From Litsea cubeba (taxonomy: Eukaryota > Streptophyta > Magnoliopsida > Laurales > Lauraceae), in contig CM022948.1 of the NCBI GenBank assembly GCA_012931725.1, forward strand, positions 89,116,888 through 89,180,887: a stretch of 64,000 nucleotides of DNA, in the 5' to 3' direction. Both the position numbers and the translations under genes were made by a program. Positions 10,381-20,632 of this stretch are shown in pieces (position 1 is the stretch's first letter; each line of letters starts with the position of its first letter). Below the pieces are notes generated by a model, which was not told where the DNA came from, made no database searches, and saw only the letters and a program-made list of their open reading frames with translations.

Positions 10381-10737
10381 TTGAATTTAAAAAAAAAAAA
10401 AAAGCCCTACCGTTGAAAGTGCCATTTTATCTTTTCAATAAATGTAGGGTAAAACTGGAAAATAGGAAAGAAGAAGGGAAGAGTGGAACGACAGTTGCTT
10501 TTAGTCCATCTTACTATTAGCCAAGAGACTTTTTAAGTAAAAACTCAAAGTGTATGGGTGTTGTTTAGGTTTCATAAAAATATGGGGGACTTTTTGTAGA
10601 AATTTCTTTTTTTAAATATTTAGGGCTTTTGGGTCACATTTTTGACCAATTAGTGGTTCAGAGCCAAGTCCATTCCTGGTATTCAACAAGACAACAATCC
10701 GAATCATTGGGAGGTCCAGGCTTGGAATTTGACCTCC

Positions 10738-10910
10738 CCTCCTTGCATGTGAGTTGCTCTTATCTCACATGTGTGAGTTGTGTTTGCTCACACGTGTGAG
10801 TTTCCATCACATCACAGGTTGGAGTTGTGTCTCCTTTCAGGTGTGAGTTCCCATCACCTGGCATTTACGAGTCTCACGGACTCCCAGCCCCTCAACTGGG
10901 ATAAGAAAAA
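10738..10910 (+). repeat. Interspersed retroposon-like repeat, copy A
   Basis: The stretch CCTTGCATGTGAGTTG, with reiterated TCACATGTGTGAGTT units, ends in CCCAGCCCCTCAACTGGGA and an A-rich run. A diverged copy with the same order of motifs is at 61071-61235. The class is unknown; an A-rich end suggests retroposition. Confidence 0.45.
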
Positions 10911-11130
10911 AAACACACGGGCAACAACCCATCCACCCAGACAATTAGACTACCTTTCAACCCAACCTCAAGCGAACCTTGGATTGACATGTTAACTTGA
11001 GACATTAATTGACATTTTCAACGTGATTAATAAATGGGTTGAATTTTCATGGAGTCTATACATGTAATGCAAGTTCCTTGACTCACCTCCTAAGTTGAAG
11101 CCCTTGATAACTATCATAAAGCCAGGCGTT

Positions 11131-11324
11131 AAGAATGACTCCTTACTTGAGTGGTAAGGAGCGTTAGTTCTTACCTGGTTGCCCGGGGTTCGAACCTTGG
11201 GTATGTTACCTCTTCCCGCTTGTGTGGGCTTTCTTCCCGCTTGTGAGGGTCTCCTTCCCACTTTAGTGGACTATCTTTCCTGTGTGTATGCGGGCTCTCT
11301 TTTGGGTCCCAACCAACCAAAAAG
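11131..11324 (+). mobile_element. tRNA-derived SINE, copy 2 (complete)
   Basis: An A-box-like GAGTGGTAAGGA (11149-11160) and a perfect B box GGTTCGAACC (11187-11196) mark a tRNA-related head with an internal pol III promoter. The body repeats CCCGCTTGTGNGGGCTTTCTT-like units, then GTGTGTATGCGGGCTCTC, and ends CCAACCAACCAAAAAG. The 13-bp flanks AAAGCCAGGCGTT (11118-11130) and AAAGCCAAGCGTT (11325-11337) differ at one base and are the target duplication. Confidence 0.9.
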
Positions 11325-11339
11325 AAAGCCAAGCGTTTT

Positions 11340-12466
11340 TTTTTTTTTTCAATTTTGATAGCTTTCATTCAATTTTAACTTTTTGAGGAGCCCACATTTA
11401 GAATCTTATGCTAAAAATAAAAATATATACACTTTAAAATCTCAAACTCACGGCCCTATAATTCTCTTTTAAACTCACTCTACCATTGAATCATATAAGG
11501 TTTTTTGTTTTAATAGTTATTAGAAAAGATTTAAAATAGCTATAAATGGCTTGATGAAGTAGACTCGATTATATTCCGAACCCAAGCCAGATCAGAATGT
11601 ATAGATCCATACCCATACAAACTTGAAGAATCTACTACAAGGGTCTTGTCGAGAAAGGTTGATTTGTTAATTGTGGGGATGGCAATGATTTTGATTTCAG
11701 ACAGGAGGACCTAGATTCAAGCCCAACCGTACTAATATATACCACGCCCCATAACGGGTTTATGAATTATATACCAAACCTGACCTGTGACATTTACACA
11801 TTGGATCAGGTTTAATACTGCGAGTTTTTTTATCTAAAATAATAAAATAAATATTCTTTATCTTGCTAAGGACGAAACTCAAACCCCACTCTAGCATGGG
11901 TGTGGGGCATGAAAATAAGACACATGGTCTGAGATGTATATGGATATGCTTACATAGTTTGGGCTAATGACCATACGGCTGTCCTTATATCTAACAATTC
12001 CCCCAAAATGATCGAAAAATAAATAATTCTCATATAGCTGTTCGAATAAGAAAAAATGCTCTAAAAGTGACGCTTTTACTCTTAAATCTAAAACCGTTGG
12101 ATGTAGTCATTTACTCATGTAAAAATGGTGATTTCAACAAACATGATAATGCATTTAGCCTGTGTATCATATTAATATAATATTTGCATATATAAAACCC
12201 ATGTTGTATCACCTTTAAAAAGGGTAAATGACCCTATTCTCTCCGTAACTCCGATAGTTGTGTTCTACCGGATTTTTCCTCATCTTAAAAAAAATACAAG
12301 GATTTTCATTTCTTGGAACTTCTACAAAAGAAGAAAATATCCCCTTGAGCTGGTTGCTCAGCAACCATATTAAATACTTTTCTCGAAACTTCTACATTGA
12401 GCCTTTCGATTTTCTTCTTCGGTAACTATCCTTAACTCTTTTCTATTTTCAGTTTAATCGTAAAAA
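11340..12466. other. Region upstream of the resistance gene
   Basis: AT-rich with no gene. GGACCTAGATTCAAGCCC near 11710 weakly resembles a pol III B box. No convincing TATA box was fixed for the downstream gene. Confidence 0.4.
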
Positions 12467-12655
12467 ATGATCAACTTTACATACATGTATAGTGTCTTGT
12501 TGAGGCAGTCCGTTATGATTATATCCGTTATGATTATACTTTCTACTCTTTCGCCTGATGCTAGTATCTTTGACTCTATTATTAATAATCATTATTTTCT
12601 TTCTTCTTTTTTTCTTGTTCTTGCAGTAGTTGCTCTTGTTGACCTGGTAATTACA
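12467..12655 (+). promoter_or_regulatory. Probable 5' leader with an intron acceptor at 12626
   Basis: The frame of the resistance gene stays open for 63 codons upstream of Met at 12656. However, this part is hydrophobic and unlike the start of this family. A pyrimidine-rich tract ending TTGTTCTTGCAG at 12626 looks like a splice acceptor of a 5' UTR intron. I therefore treat the stretch as leader. If translated, it would add a membrane-spanning-like N-terminus starting at 12467. Confidence 0.5.
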
Positions 12656-15600
12656 ATGGCACTTTTGGCAATCATTGGAATAGTGATTCAACCAGTTACT
12701 GAAGTTAGTAACTATGTACTTGTTCCTATTAAACGACAAGCAAGTTACTTTATTTGCTACAAAAAATATGTTGACAATTTCAAAAGAGAAGCTGAGAAGC
12801 TGAAGCTGAGAAGAAATGACGTACAAGGGAGGGTTGAAGGTGCTCGGAGAAACAGTGAAGAAACCCTTGGTGAAGTGACTGGATGGTTATCAAGTGTAGA
12901 TGCTATCATAGCAGATGTGCAGAGATTGGATAATCAACTTAAAGGGAATATAAGATGTTTTGACTTGCACATGCGGTACAAACTAGGTAAAGAAGCAAAG
13001 AAAAAGACTGACACAGTTAATGACCTCCAAAGAGATGGGAATTTTAGTAGTGTATCATACCCCAACCAAAATACAAGCATTGCATCTCTGCCTGATGGAG
13101 ATTTTTACAAATCTGAATCCATAGAATCTTCTATGAAACAAGTAATGGATGCATTGAAAGATGAGAACATCAACATCATTGGGGTATTTGGGATGGGAGG
13201 AGTAGGTAAAACGACAATGATGAAACAAGTAGCCAAATTGGTGAGAAAACAGAAACTCTATGAAGATGTTGTCTTGGTAATTCTACCTCAAAATCCAGAC
13301 TTGAGAAAAATCCAAAGTGAGATTGCGGAGCCTTTAGGCTTAAAAATGCCTCTTGAAGAAGGAAATGAAACCATGAGAGCATGCAAGCTATCGGAGAGAT
13401 TGCGTCAGGGCAAAAATGTTCTAGTAATCTTGGATAACTTGTGGGGAAGATTAGAGCTGGCTGATGTAGGAATTCCCCATAGAGAAGAATGCAAGGGTTG
13501 CAACATAATATTCACGACGCGAAGTACAGAAGTCTGTTATGTTATGGAGAGCCAAGTAAATATTGCAGTAAACGTTTTATCAGAACAAGATTCATGGAGA
13601 TTGTTCAAAGAGAAAGCAGGTGATGTTGTTGACACTCTGGTTTCACATGATTTACCAAGGAAGTTGGCAAAAGAATGTGGAGGTTTGCCTCTCGCGATCG
13701 TGACACTTGGAAGGGCATTACGAAATAAGGACGAACTTATTTGGGAAAATGCATTGCTGGAATTACAAAGGTCTAGTCCTGCAAGCATCATGGATATGAA
13801 TGCGAAAGTGTTCACTTCTCTGGAGATGAGCTACAATTGCTTGGAAAGTGAGGAGGCCAAGTCATTCTTCCTATTGTGCTCTCTATTTAAAGAAGGCTCT
13901 TGGATTTCTAGGATTGACCTGATAAGGTATGGGATGGGGGAGGGCCTCTTTCGTAACGTCAATACATTAGACGAAGCATCAGTTAAAGTTCATGCTTTGA
14001 TTAACAAACTCAAGGCTTCTTGTTTGTTGTTGGAGGAAGAGAGTGATAATTGGGTAAAAATGCATGATGTTGTTCACAATGTTGCCACTTCAATAGCATC
14101 AAGACATGAGCATGGATTCTTTGTCAAAAATGGAGGAGGATTGGGAGAGTGGCCTGAGATTGAAAACCTTGAAGAGTGTAAGAGGATTTCATTAGCTGAA
14201 AACAATCTTGAAATGCTCCCTGCTAATTCCATATTTTGTCCCCTACTTTTATCCTTATCACTAGATGTTAATTATTCTTTGAGGAAAATTCCGGAAAGCT
14301 TCTTTACGGGGATGAAGGCGCTCAGAGTTCTAGATCTATGTGACACCAACATCTCATCATTGCCATTGTCGATGGAATGCCTTGAAAATCTGCGAACACT
14401 GTGGTTGGACAGATGCCGTGAGTTAAAAGATGTTGCTGTAATTGGCAAGTTGAAGAAACTAGAAATACTGTGCCTAAAGCAGTCCGGGGTTGACAAATTG
14501 CCTAAAGAAATCGGTGAATTGACCAATCTAAAGCTCTTGGATTTGAGTAAAACAAAACTTGAAATTGTTCCACCAAATGTGATATCGAGGTTGACTCGCT
14601 TAGAAGAACTGTATATGGGACATAGCTTCAACCAATGGGAGCCAGAGGGAGCAGAAGATGCAAGACAAGCTAGCATTGCTGAGCTCGAATTCCTTAAGCA
14701 TTTGCGTGTCCTAGATGTTCACATCAAAACCTTGAGTTGCATGCCTGGAAGCAGCACCAGTAGTCCGTGGAAGAATCTCATGAAGTTTCAAATTTGTATA
14801 GGAGGTGATTACATGTATGATGATGACACACAAAGATGCATAAAAGCTGAAAATATATCATTCCCAATTCCATATTCGGTTCAATCGTTGTTTGATATAA
14901 CAAATACACTGTACTTTGTATGTTGCAGAGGCCTTACAAATTTGGCAGATAGACAAGAATTGAGAGGTGAAAACTTAGAGGCACTCGTAATCGTCAATTG
15001 TGGTGAAATGGAATGTGCAATAAGCATGGAAGAAAAGGCACCTCCACTCAAATTCAAAAGTTTAAAGCGTTTATATCTTTGCCGCTTGGAGAACTTGAAG
15101 ACAATCTGCAATGGGCCACTTGCAGCTGAATGCCTAGAAAACTCGAGAGTCCTTCATGTGTACTACTGCAATAACGTCTTATTGATCAATATCTTGCCAT
15201 CTTATCTTGTGAAAGCACTGCAGAATCTAGAGGAGCTTGGAGTTCATGGCTGTCAGGAGTTGCAGGAAGTGTTCAACTCAGAGGGTCTCGTGGAAGAGCA
15301 TGATGTGCTCACCAAGCTCAGAACACTAGAGCTGAGAAAGCTGCCAAAGCTTTCTAGTGTTTGGAAAGGAGCCATACCCATCGGTAGCCTTCATAATCTG
15401 GAGAAGTTAATAGTAGAAGATTGCGGTTTGAGATATATTTTCTCCCCTACTTTCCCACAATTTGCGATACAACTAGAAGGCCTCTGGATTAAAGATTGTG
15501 AGAAATTGGAGAATTTGATAATGGAAGAGAATTTCCCATCTCAATCGCCAGCAATTGGGTGTTTTCAAAACCTAAAGTTGTTGACTATTCATGAATGTCA

Positions 15601-15994
15601 TGGGTTTAAGAGCCTTTTCTCATCAAGTTCGGCGCGAGAACTCGAATGTCTTGAATATCTGGAAGTACACAGTTGTGATGGAATGGAGGTGATAATCAGA
15701 AAGGGAGAAGAAGTGGCTGATAAGGGTGTGCTCCTCCCTCGGTTAGAGTTTCTATTACTATCTTGTTTGCCCAAGCTTACCAATTTCTATGAACAAGTAC
15801 GCATTCTCAACTTTCATTCTTTGCAATATGTCGGCCTGTGGAGTTGTGCAGAATTGAAATGGGTCCCACTGGGACCGCAGAGTGCGCCAAATCTTAAGGG
15901 GGTGGTCTCAAGCGAGTGGACAGAGCTAGAAAAGCTGAAGTGGAATGATGAGAGCATCAAATCCCGCCTTCAAAACTTGTTCATCAAACGGTGA
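12656..15994 (+). CDS. CC-NB-ARC-LRR disease-resistance protein (RPS2/RPS5/At4g27190-like)
   Basis: This is an intracellular immune receptor of about 1112 residues, in one exon. Residues 1-75 are helical and charged (CC region). The NB-ARC domain shows the P-loop GMGGVGKTT (179-187), kinase-2 LVILDNLW (256-263), RNBS-B IIFTTRS, GGLPLA (342-347), an RNBS-D FFLLCSLF block and MHD (469-471). Leucine-rich repeats run from about residue 500 to 1090. In the family the CC and LRR sense effectors or guarded proteins, and nucleotide exchange in NB-ARC switches signalling on. Kinase-2 normally carries Asp-Asp; here the second is Asn. The frame has no stops or frameshifts, so the gene looks intact. Met at 12656 is chosen because the protein then starts like its family (MALLAIIGIVIQPV); the frame itself opens at 12467. 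Confidence 0.93.
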   Translation: MALLAIIGIVIQPVTEVSNYVLVPIKRQASYFICYKKYVDNFKREAEKLKLRRNDVQGRVEGARRNSEETLGEVTGWLSSVDAIIADVQRLDNQLKGNIRCFDLHMRYKLGKEAKKKTDTVNDLQRDGNFSSVSYPNQNTSIASLPDGDFYKSESIESSMKQVMDALKDENINIIGVFGMGGVGKTTMMKQVAKLVRKQKLYEDVVLVILPQNPDLRKIQSEIAEPLGLKMPLEEGNETMRACKLSERLRQGKNVLVILDNLWGRLELADVGIPHREECKGCNIIFTTRSTEVCYVMESQVNIAVNVLSEQDSWRLFKEKAGDVVDTLVSHDLPRKLAKECGGLPLAIVTLGRALRNKDELIWENALLELQRSSPASIMDMNAKVFTSLEMSYNCLESEEAKSFFLLCSLFKEGSWISRIDLIRYGMGEGLFRNVNTLDEASVKVHALINKLKASCLLLEEESDNWVKMHDVVHNVATSIASRHEHGFFVKNGGGLGEWPEIENLEECKRISLAENNLEMLPANSIFCPLLLSLSLDVNYSLRKIPESFFTGMKALRVLDLCDTNISSLPLSMECLENLRTLWLDRCRELKDVAVIGKLKKLEILCLKQSGVDKLPKEIGELTNLKLLDLSKTKLEIVPPNVISRLTRLEELYMGHSFNQWEPEGAEDARQASIAELEFLKHLRVLDVHIKTLSCMPGSSTSSPWKNLMKFQICIGGDYMYDDDTQRCIKAENISFPIPYSVQSLFDITNTLYFVCCRGLTNLADRQELRGENLEALVIVNCGEMECAISMEEKAPPLKFKSLKRLYLCRLENLKTICNGPLAAECLENSRVLHVYYCNNVLLINILPSYLVKALQNLEELGVHGCQELQEVFNSEGLVEEHDVLTKLRTLELRKLPKLSSVWKGAIPIGSLHNLEKLIVEDCGLRYIFSPTFPQFAIQLEGLWIKDCEKLENLIMEENFPSQSPAIGCFQNLKLLTIHECHGFKSLFSSSSARELECLEYLEVHSCDGMEVIIRKGEEVADKGVLLPRLEFLLLSCLPKLTNFYEQVRILNFHSLQYVGLWSCAELKWVPLGPQSAPNLKGVVSSEWTELEKLKWNDESIKSRLQNLFIKR

Positions 15995-17210
15995 GGAGAC
16001 CTGGCCCTTTTCTTTCATTTGTTCTTTTGTAGTTTTTGTTGTTTCTTTTTTTTTTTCTTTCACTTTTTAATTTCTTTTCCAATTAAGGGCCTATTTATTT
16101 TATTGAATTGAATTCCTAGTATTCCTAAGCAACCAATGCCCTTTCTATAATATCTCCTAGGGGAGGAATTGAAACCCACCCATTACTCTCGTGAACTACA
16201 TTTAGAAATGTGTTTTTCGTTTAAGCTTTTCAACCTTAGGCCCTTCATTCCTTAGTTCTTTGATGCTTAATAACACCAGCCGCCCCAACATTACTATGAA
16301 AATTTAGGATTTCAATATCAACCTCGGGAACGAGGCCCTGAAACAAATTTTTTTTTTCTCTTTCACATTTCTTATTCAATGGAAAAAAAAACTCAGCCCT
16401 TGTCGATTTCTTAATATTTTTGTTCTCAAACATCTTTCCATTTGGGGGTAATTTGCACATTTTATTAGTTAATTTTGTGAATCAGTAGAAATTTGTGTAA
16501 CTATTTTAAATATTACCTGTTGCTTGCGTTGTTTGCTCTTCTTTGATTAGCCTATCAAATTTTGAAGCCTCTTATATTGGTTCTATCTTCATCTTGATAA
16601 GATTATGATTTTCTGGATGTTCAACAACATTATGGCTGTGACATTTTAACCTTGTATACATTATAGAGTTGTTCTACTTTTGTACTCATAATTCTGGCAT
16701 CTATAGCTTATTTAGTAAATTCCAAGTATTTCCTAGGGGGTAGGGTTTGTTTGCTTGAAGGTTTGAAGAAGTAAAATGGACAATCAGTTTGGTAGGATGA
16801 AAAGCAGGTAGTATTCTTACGTCAAAAGGGAGAAATTCTGATGGTCCTTCGTATCTCCTTTGTTGACCCTACAATAGTATCGATTAAATTTTTAGGTAAG
16901 GGACTTTATCAACAAGGTTAAGAGTGAAGGATTAAAAGTGAACATATAAAAGAATCAATCAGAATTTCCCGCCTCTTGTAAGAAATGATATACAATCTTC
17001 ATCTTATAAAATTGAATCATGAGAATTTAGTGGTCTACTGCAAATCTTCACCCCTTTGATAAAAAGTATATTTCCTTGAAACTTAAGAGTCAAAGATTTA
17101 CTTGATGGCCATATCCAATGTTGCTCTCCAGTCTCCACTAACCCTAGTCATTGAGCTTAGTGTGATGCCTAAGTCTGAATGATCACACTAAGACAAGTTT
17201 GTATCAGCCA
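15995..17210. other. 3' flank of the resistance gene, no further gene
   Basis: T-rich sequence follows the stop. TTAAGGGCCTATTTATTTT at about 16084 resembles a Harbinger-type MITE end, but no partner end was found. No coding region was recognised. Confidence 0.4.
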
Positions 17211-17214
17211 GTTT

Positions 17215-17540
17215 GGTTACTTTATTATTAAAATAAAGTGAGGTGGGATTTCAAATTAAAAGATAAAAAAGAAGAGGGTCAAATTAATAAGTGATGTTTT
17301 TTTGTCATTTAGTGAAATGAGAATGGAACCTTTTGGCTTTTAAAAAAAGATAAGATGGTTTTTTTTTCATTTTGATTGGCATGTAAAAGTGACCTTTTGC
17401 CTTTTAAAAGTAATTTTTTGACCTTTCTTTTTTGGTTAAAAGTAGAGTTGTTTTCTTTTTAAAATATGGTACTTTCTGATTTGACCCCTTTTATTTTATT
17501 GTCTCTTAAAATGACCATTCACCTTAGGAGAGTACGACAA
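17215..17540. mobile_element. AT-rich MITE-like repeat, copy A
   Basis: Starts near GGTTACTTTATTATTAAAAT and ends near TTGTCTCTTAAAATGACCAT. The end blocks, including the AAAGATAA / TTGTCTCTTAA tracts, recur in inverted order within the repeat and in the related copy at 42890-43215. Ends are not exact and no target duplication was fixed. Confidence 0.45.
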
Positions 17541-20400
17541 ACAAACTCACAAAGAAACCTCAAGTAAAAAAGAGGAAAATATCTAAAATATTATTTTATA
17601 TTTAGTGAAGGAGAGAAAAACGTTGAAAATTGCAATTTTATGTGAAGAGGGAAAAGAGGAAAATTATGCTTGCGAACAAGACAAAACACTACTGATAATC
17701 GTAATTTTATGATGAAGTTGTGATATTCATCCTTTTTTTTTTTTTTAATAAATGCATACATGTTGACAATGTTCATGTGTTATCTAAAGACCCTTGCAAT
17801 TTGTCTATGTAGTTGGTATGTAAACCCTTGACCCAATTAAGGATCTATTGTGGTATTAAATGTCACGAGCCTGAGTTAGGAGTTTGTCCAAGCCATGCCA
17901 GTTTAGTTATGGGCCTAATATTCCTGATCATATCCATTCTACGGGCTTTAAATCTTGACGATGGCCACAACCCATTTGATAATATATATATATATAAGGA
18001 ATTTTAATATGCATCCTATGGTAAGGGACACATTCATAATTGGAAATATTTGTATGTAAAAGCGGAAAAGCAATATATGGTCGGTCATTTGCAGAAGATG
18101 AATGTTTATATGCCAAGAGGGAAACCCATGTAAGTGTCTCTCATCCTATGGTGAGGGATGGATGCACATGAACATTCGTCCTAAATATATCGGAGTCAGA
18201 TGGTTCTTTAAACACACAAAGGCCCATGTCTGGCCCAATATTAAACACAGCGCCAATGAGTCTGAAACCACAACCCTATTCCAACACACTGTGGACTGGA
18301 CATGGATAGGGCCCAGGCTGGCTGGCCCATGGATAACCCTAGGTTTATTACTCATCATGTGGTTTTTTGATAGCATGTCAGGCTGGGCTCTCTCCTTAAA
18401 CATACAAAGGCCCATGCCCAACACATTTAGGACCGCACCAAAGTCCAACCATAGCCTTAAGACCGAACAACAAGTCGAGCTTGCTCAATGTGTGGTTTTT
18501 ATATACTGTTAAAAAAAAAGTGTGGTTTTTATGTAATTATTAGATCGTACCTCACTCTTCCTACAACCGAATGCAGGCCTTCTATCCTCTCTGCCCGGCC
18601 AGATCCCTTCAAGTAAAACTACTAAACATCAGGTACTTTTATCTCTTTCTTTCTTCTTCTTCGAATGCTGTAGTTGAATTTGATTACAAATTAATGCTTC
18701 ATCAGTGTGTATTGTGGAACGTGATTTCGTCTCTATATGGTGTAATTGATTGCTATTTGTTGGTGTGCATGTAATGTTAGCATTAAATTTGTCATAGTGT
18801 CTGTTATATTGCTTGGAAGAAACACTTAATAACGTATGTAGTTTTTCACTATGGGATGCCTGTTTCATCTCTTCTTCACTTGCATTTGGTAATATTATAT
18901 GTTAAATTGTTGACCACCGTAATGAAAATAAATATAATAGATTCTAGATAAACTTCTCAAGGTTCTGGGGTGATTCTGGGGTGATCCATGATGGTGCCTT
19001 CAGATAAACAATCCAGTAAGCTAATTTTCTTGAGGTTTTAGTTCGAATGAATCTTGCTTAATTTTATTTTTCTTCTTTTTTTCCCCTATCCTCCTCTAGA
19101 TCTCTCTTAGGTTTCTGTTTGATTACACAAATTGTGGTGCCGAAAATTTGTAATACAAAGGTTTTAAATGGCAGACTTCTTTAGGATATTGTTTGTACCA
19201 TTGTAAGGTCTCAGCATTATACATTGCATGGCAAATTGACATTTTAGACGGGGGACTAAGACCGATGCCCCATTGGTGGGCTTCCTTTTCGTTATTTGAT
19301 ACCCCCAATTGAAGTTATTTCCTTTCAGGTATGAGAAGGAAATTTGGGCCATCCTCTGCATATGCATGATACTATAGATATATGAACAAATTTCATGCAT
19401 CTTTTTCATGCAAAATACAACAGATTTGAAAAGACTTCCCAAAACAGAAACATAAATAAATCTCATTAATCTATCTATCATGGGATCATTCAAACATCAA
19501 ACATATAACTGATAATAGCAGATGTAACCAATAATAACAAAACGAGAGCATTAGGACAAAACAAACCCCCCAAATAACAAATCTTCAAGAAATGACTTTC
19601 TTTTCTGCAAGAAACCCAGAATCTAAAACCGAGAGTTTTATTAAAAACAAAAATAACAAGAACCTGAAGCTTATCCAGGCTATCCTCCTTTGCTACCAGA
19701 ACCTTGTCTGTTTGGAATAAATGGGAGATGGGAAGAAAGAAACCGGTGAATTGTGGATTGATCTACAGTAACCAACTTGCATGTCTTCTGAAAAAAATCC
19801 ATATGGAACAGACAAATAATATGGCAATCATCTTAGTGTTGTTTCATTTCTATTCTCATCATTAGAGCTTTCTTACTTTTTATCCTTGTATTTTCTCTTT
19901 CTTAATTTAGTGCTGCATATTTCTCCTTGGAGGATTATTCTTGTTAGTTTTTCGATTCAGGAAGGCTATAATAAATCCGGTGCAGTAGCTGCGGATGTTG
20001 ATCTGATTAAAGACTGGCAGGGGAAGTTTAGTTCACATATTATGAAAGATATGTATTTCAAATTGATATTCTGTTTTCCACGTTTGATGGTATGTATGTG
20101 CGGGCCACAATATCATTGCTTGTTGTCAGTGGGACCCACAAGTTTGATTTTAAATGCTTGGATATTTGCTTAGATTAGCTTAAGTTGATGTGCATGTTTA
20201 CTTTATATAGACAGGTGTGAGCATTCTAATATTTACATTTGATGGGATGATTTGGGATGCACTTGTCATTACTTGTGATAGGCAGGCCTATGGACTTTGA
20301 TTTCAAATGCTTGATGTTGGCTACTTGGCTTATTCATTTGGGTTCACTTCTCTTGATGTTTATGTTGCTTGATAAAGGCAGTCGATGAGATAGGTGGGTT
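17541..20400. other. Intergenic, no supported gene
   Basis: Contains a poly-T run (17731-17747), a (TA)n run at 17982-17995, and repeated 'CATCCTATGGT(A/G)AGGGA' words at 18013 and 18144. A splice-like acceptor at 19962 starts a short frame (EGYNKSGAVAADVDLIKDWQ), but no protein family was recognised. Confidence 0.35.
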
Positions 20401-20534
20401 CCAGTTCCACTCATCATCACTTTTGAAATAACAAAAGGTAAGAAGACGAAAATGAATGCGAACTCTTTATTTGAGTTGTTTGAAACTCCCATTAAGATTA
20501 GAATGTAGATGATCTGATCCTCTGTTATCTGAGG

Positions 20535-20632
20535 ATTTGACTCAAGATAGATTGGAATGAAGAAACAGAATTTGTGTAGGTGACCCCAACATAGTTGGGA
20601 CTTAGGACAAGGCTTTGATGATGATGATGATC
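20535..20632 (+). mobile_element. RTE-type LINE 3' end with (TGA)n tail
   Basis: The last reverse-transcriptase codons read QDRLE, a stop, then RNRI, followed by TGACCCCAACATAGTTGGGA, GACAAGGCTTTGATGATG and a run of GAT repeats. The small CCCCAAC/GTTGGG hairpin with a trinucleotide tail is the standard 3' terminus of plant RTE LINEs and their partner SINEs. Confidence 0.7.

Larger units (their letters stand above)
7066..10617. mobile_element. About 3.5-kb inverted-repeat unit with nested insertions
   Basis: The left arm (7066-7203 resuming at 8134-8213) is an inverted copy of 10403-10617. Shared blocks include ATGAAACCT, CACCCNTACACTTTG, TTCCACTCTTCCC and AGTTTTACCC followed by ATTGAAAAGA. 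The left arm is split by a LINE-like insertion, and the right arm abuts a separate MULE-like element (9179-10380). The arms could be the terminal repeats of one large foldback transposon or two independent inverted insertions. Its own target duplication could not be fixed because the ends are T-rich. Confidence 0.65.

Noticed and set aside
11140..11200. tRNA gene at the GGTTCGAACC box
   Set aside because: The same sequence recurs in dispersed copies with A-rich ends and target duplications, so it is a SINE head.
18541..20173. Possible small two-exon gene (18571-18632 joined to 19962 onward)
   Set aside because: Joining at the best splice sites gives an early stop, and the peptide matches no family I know.
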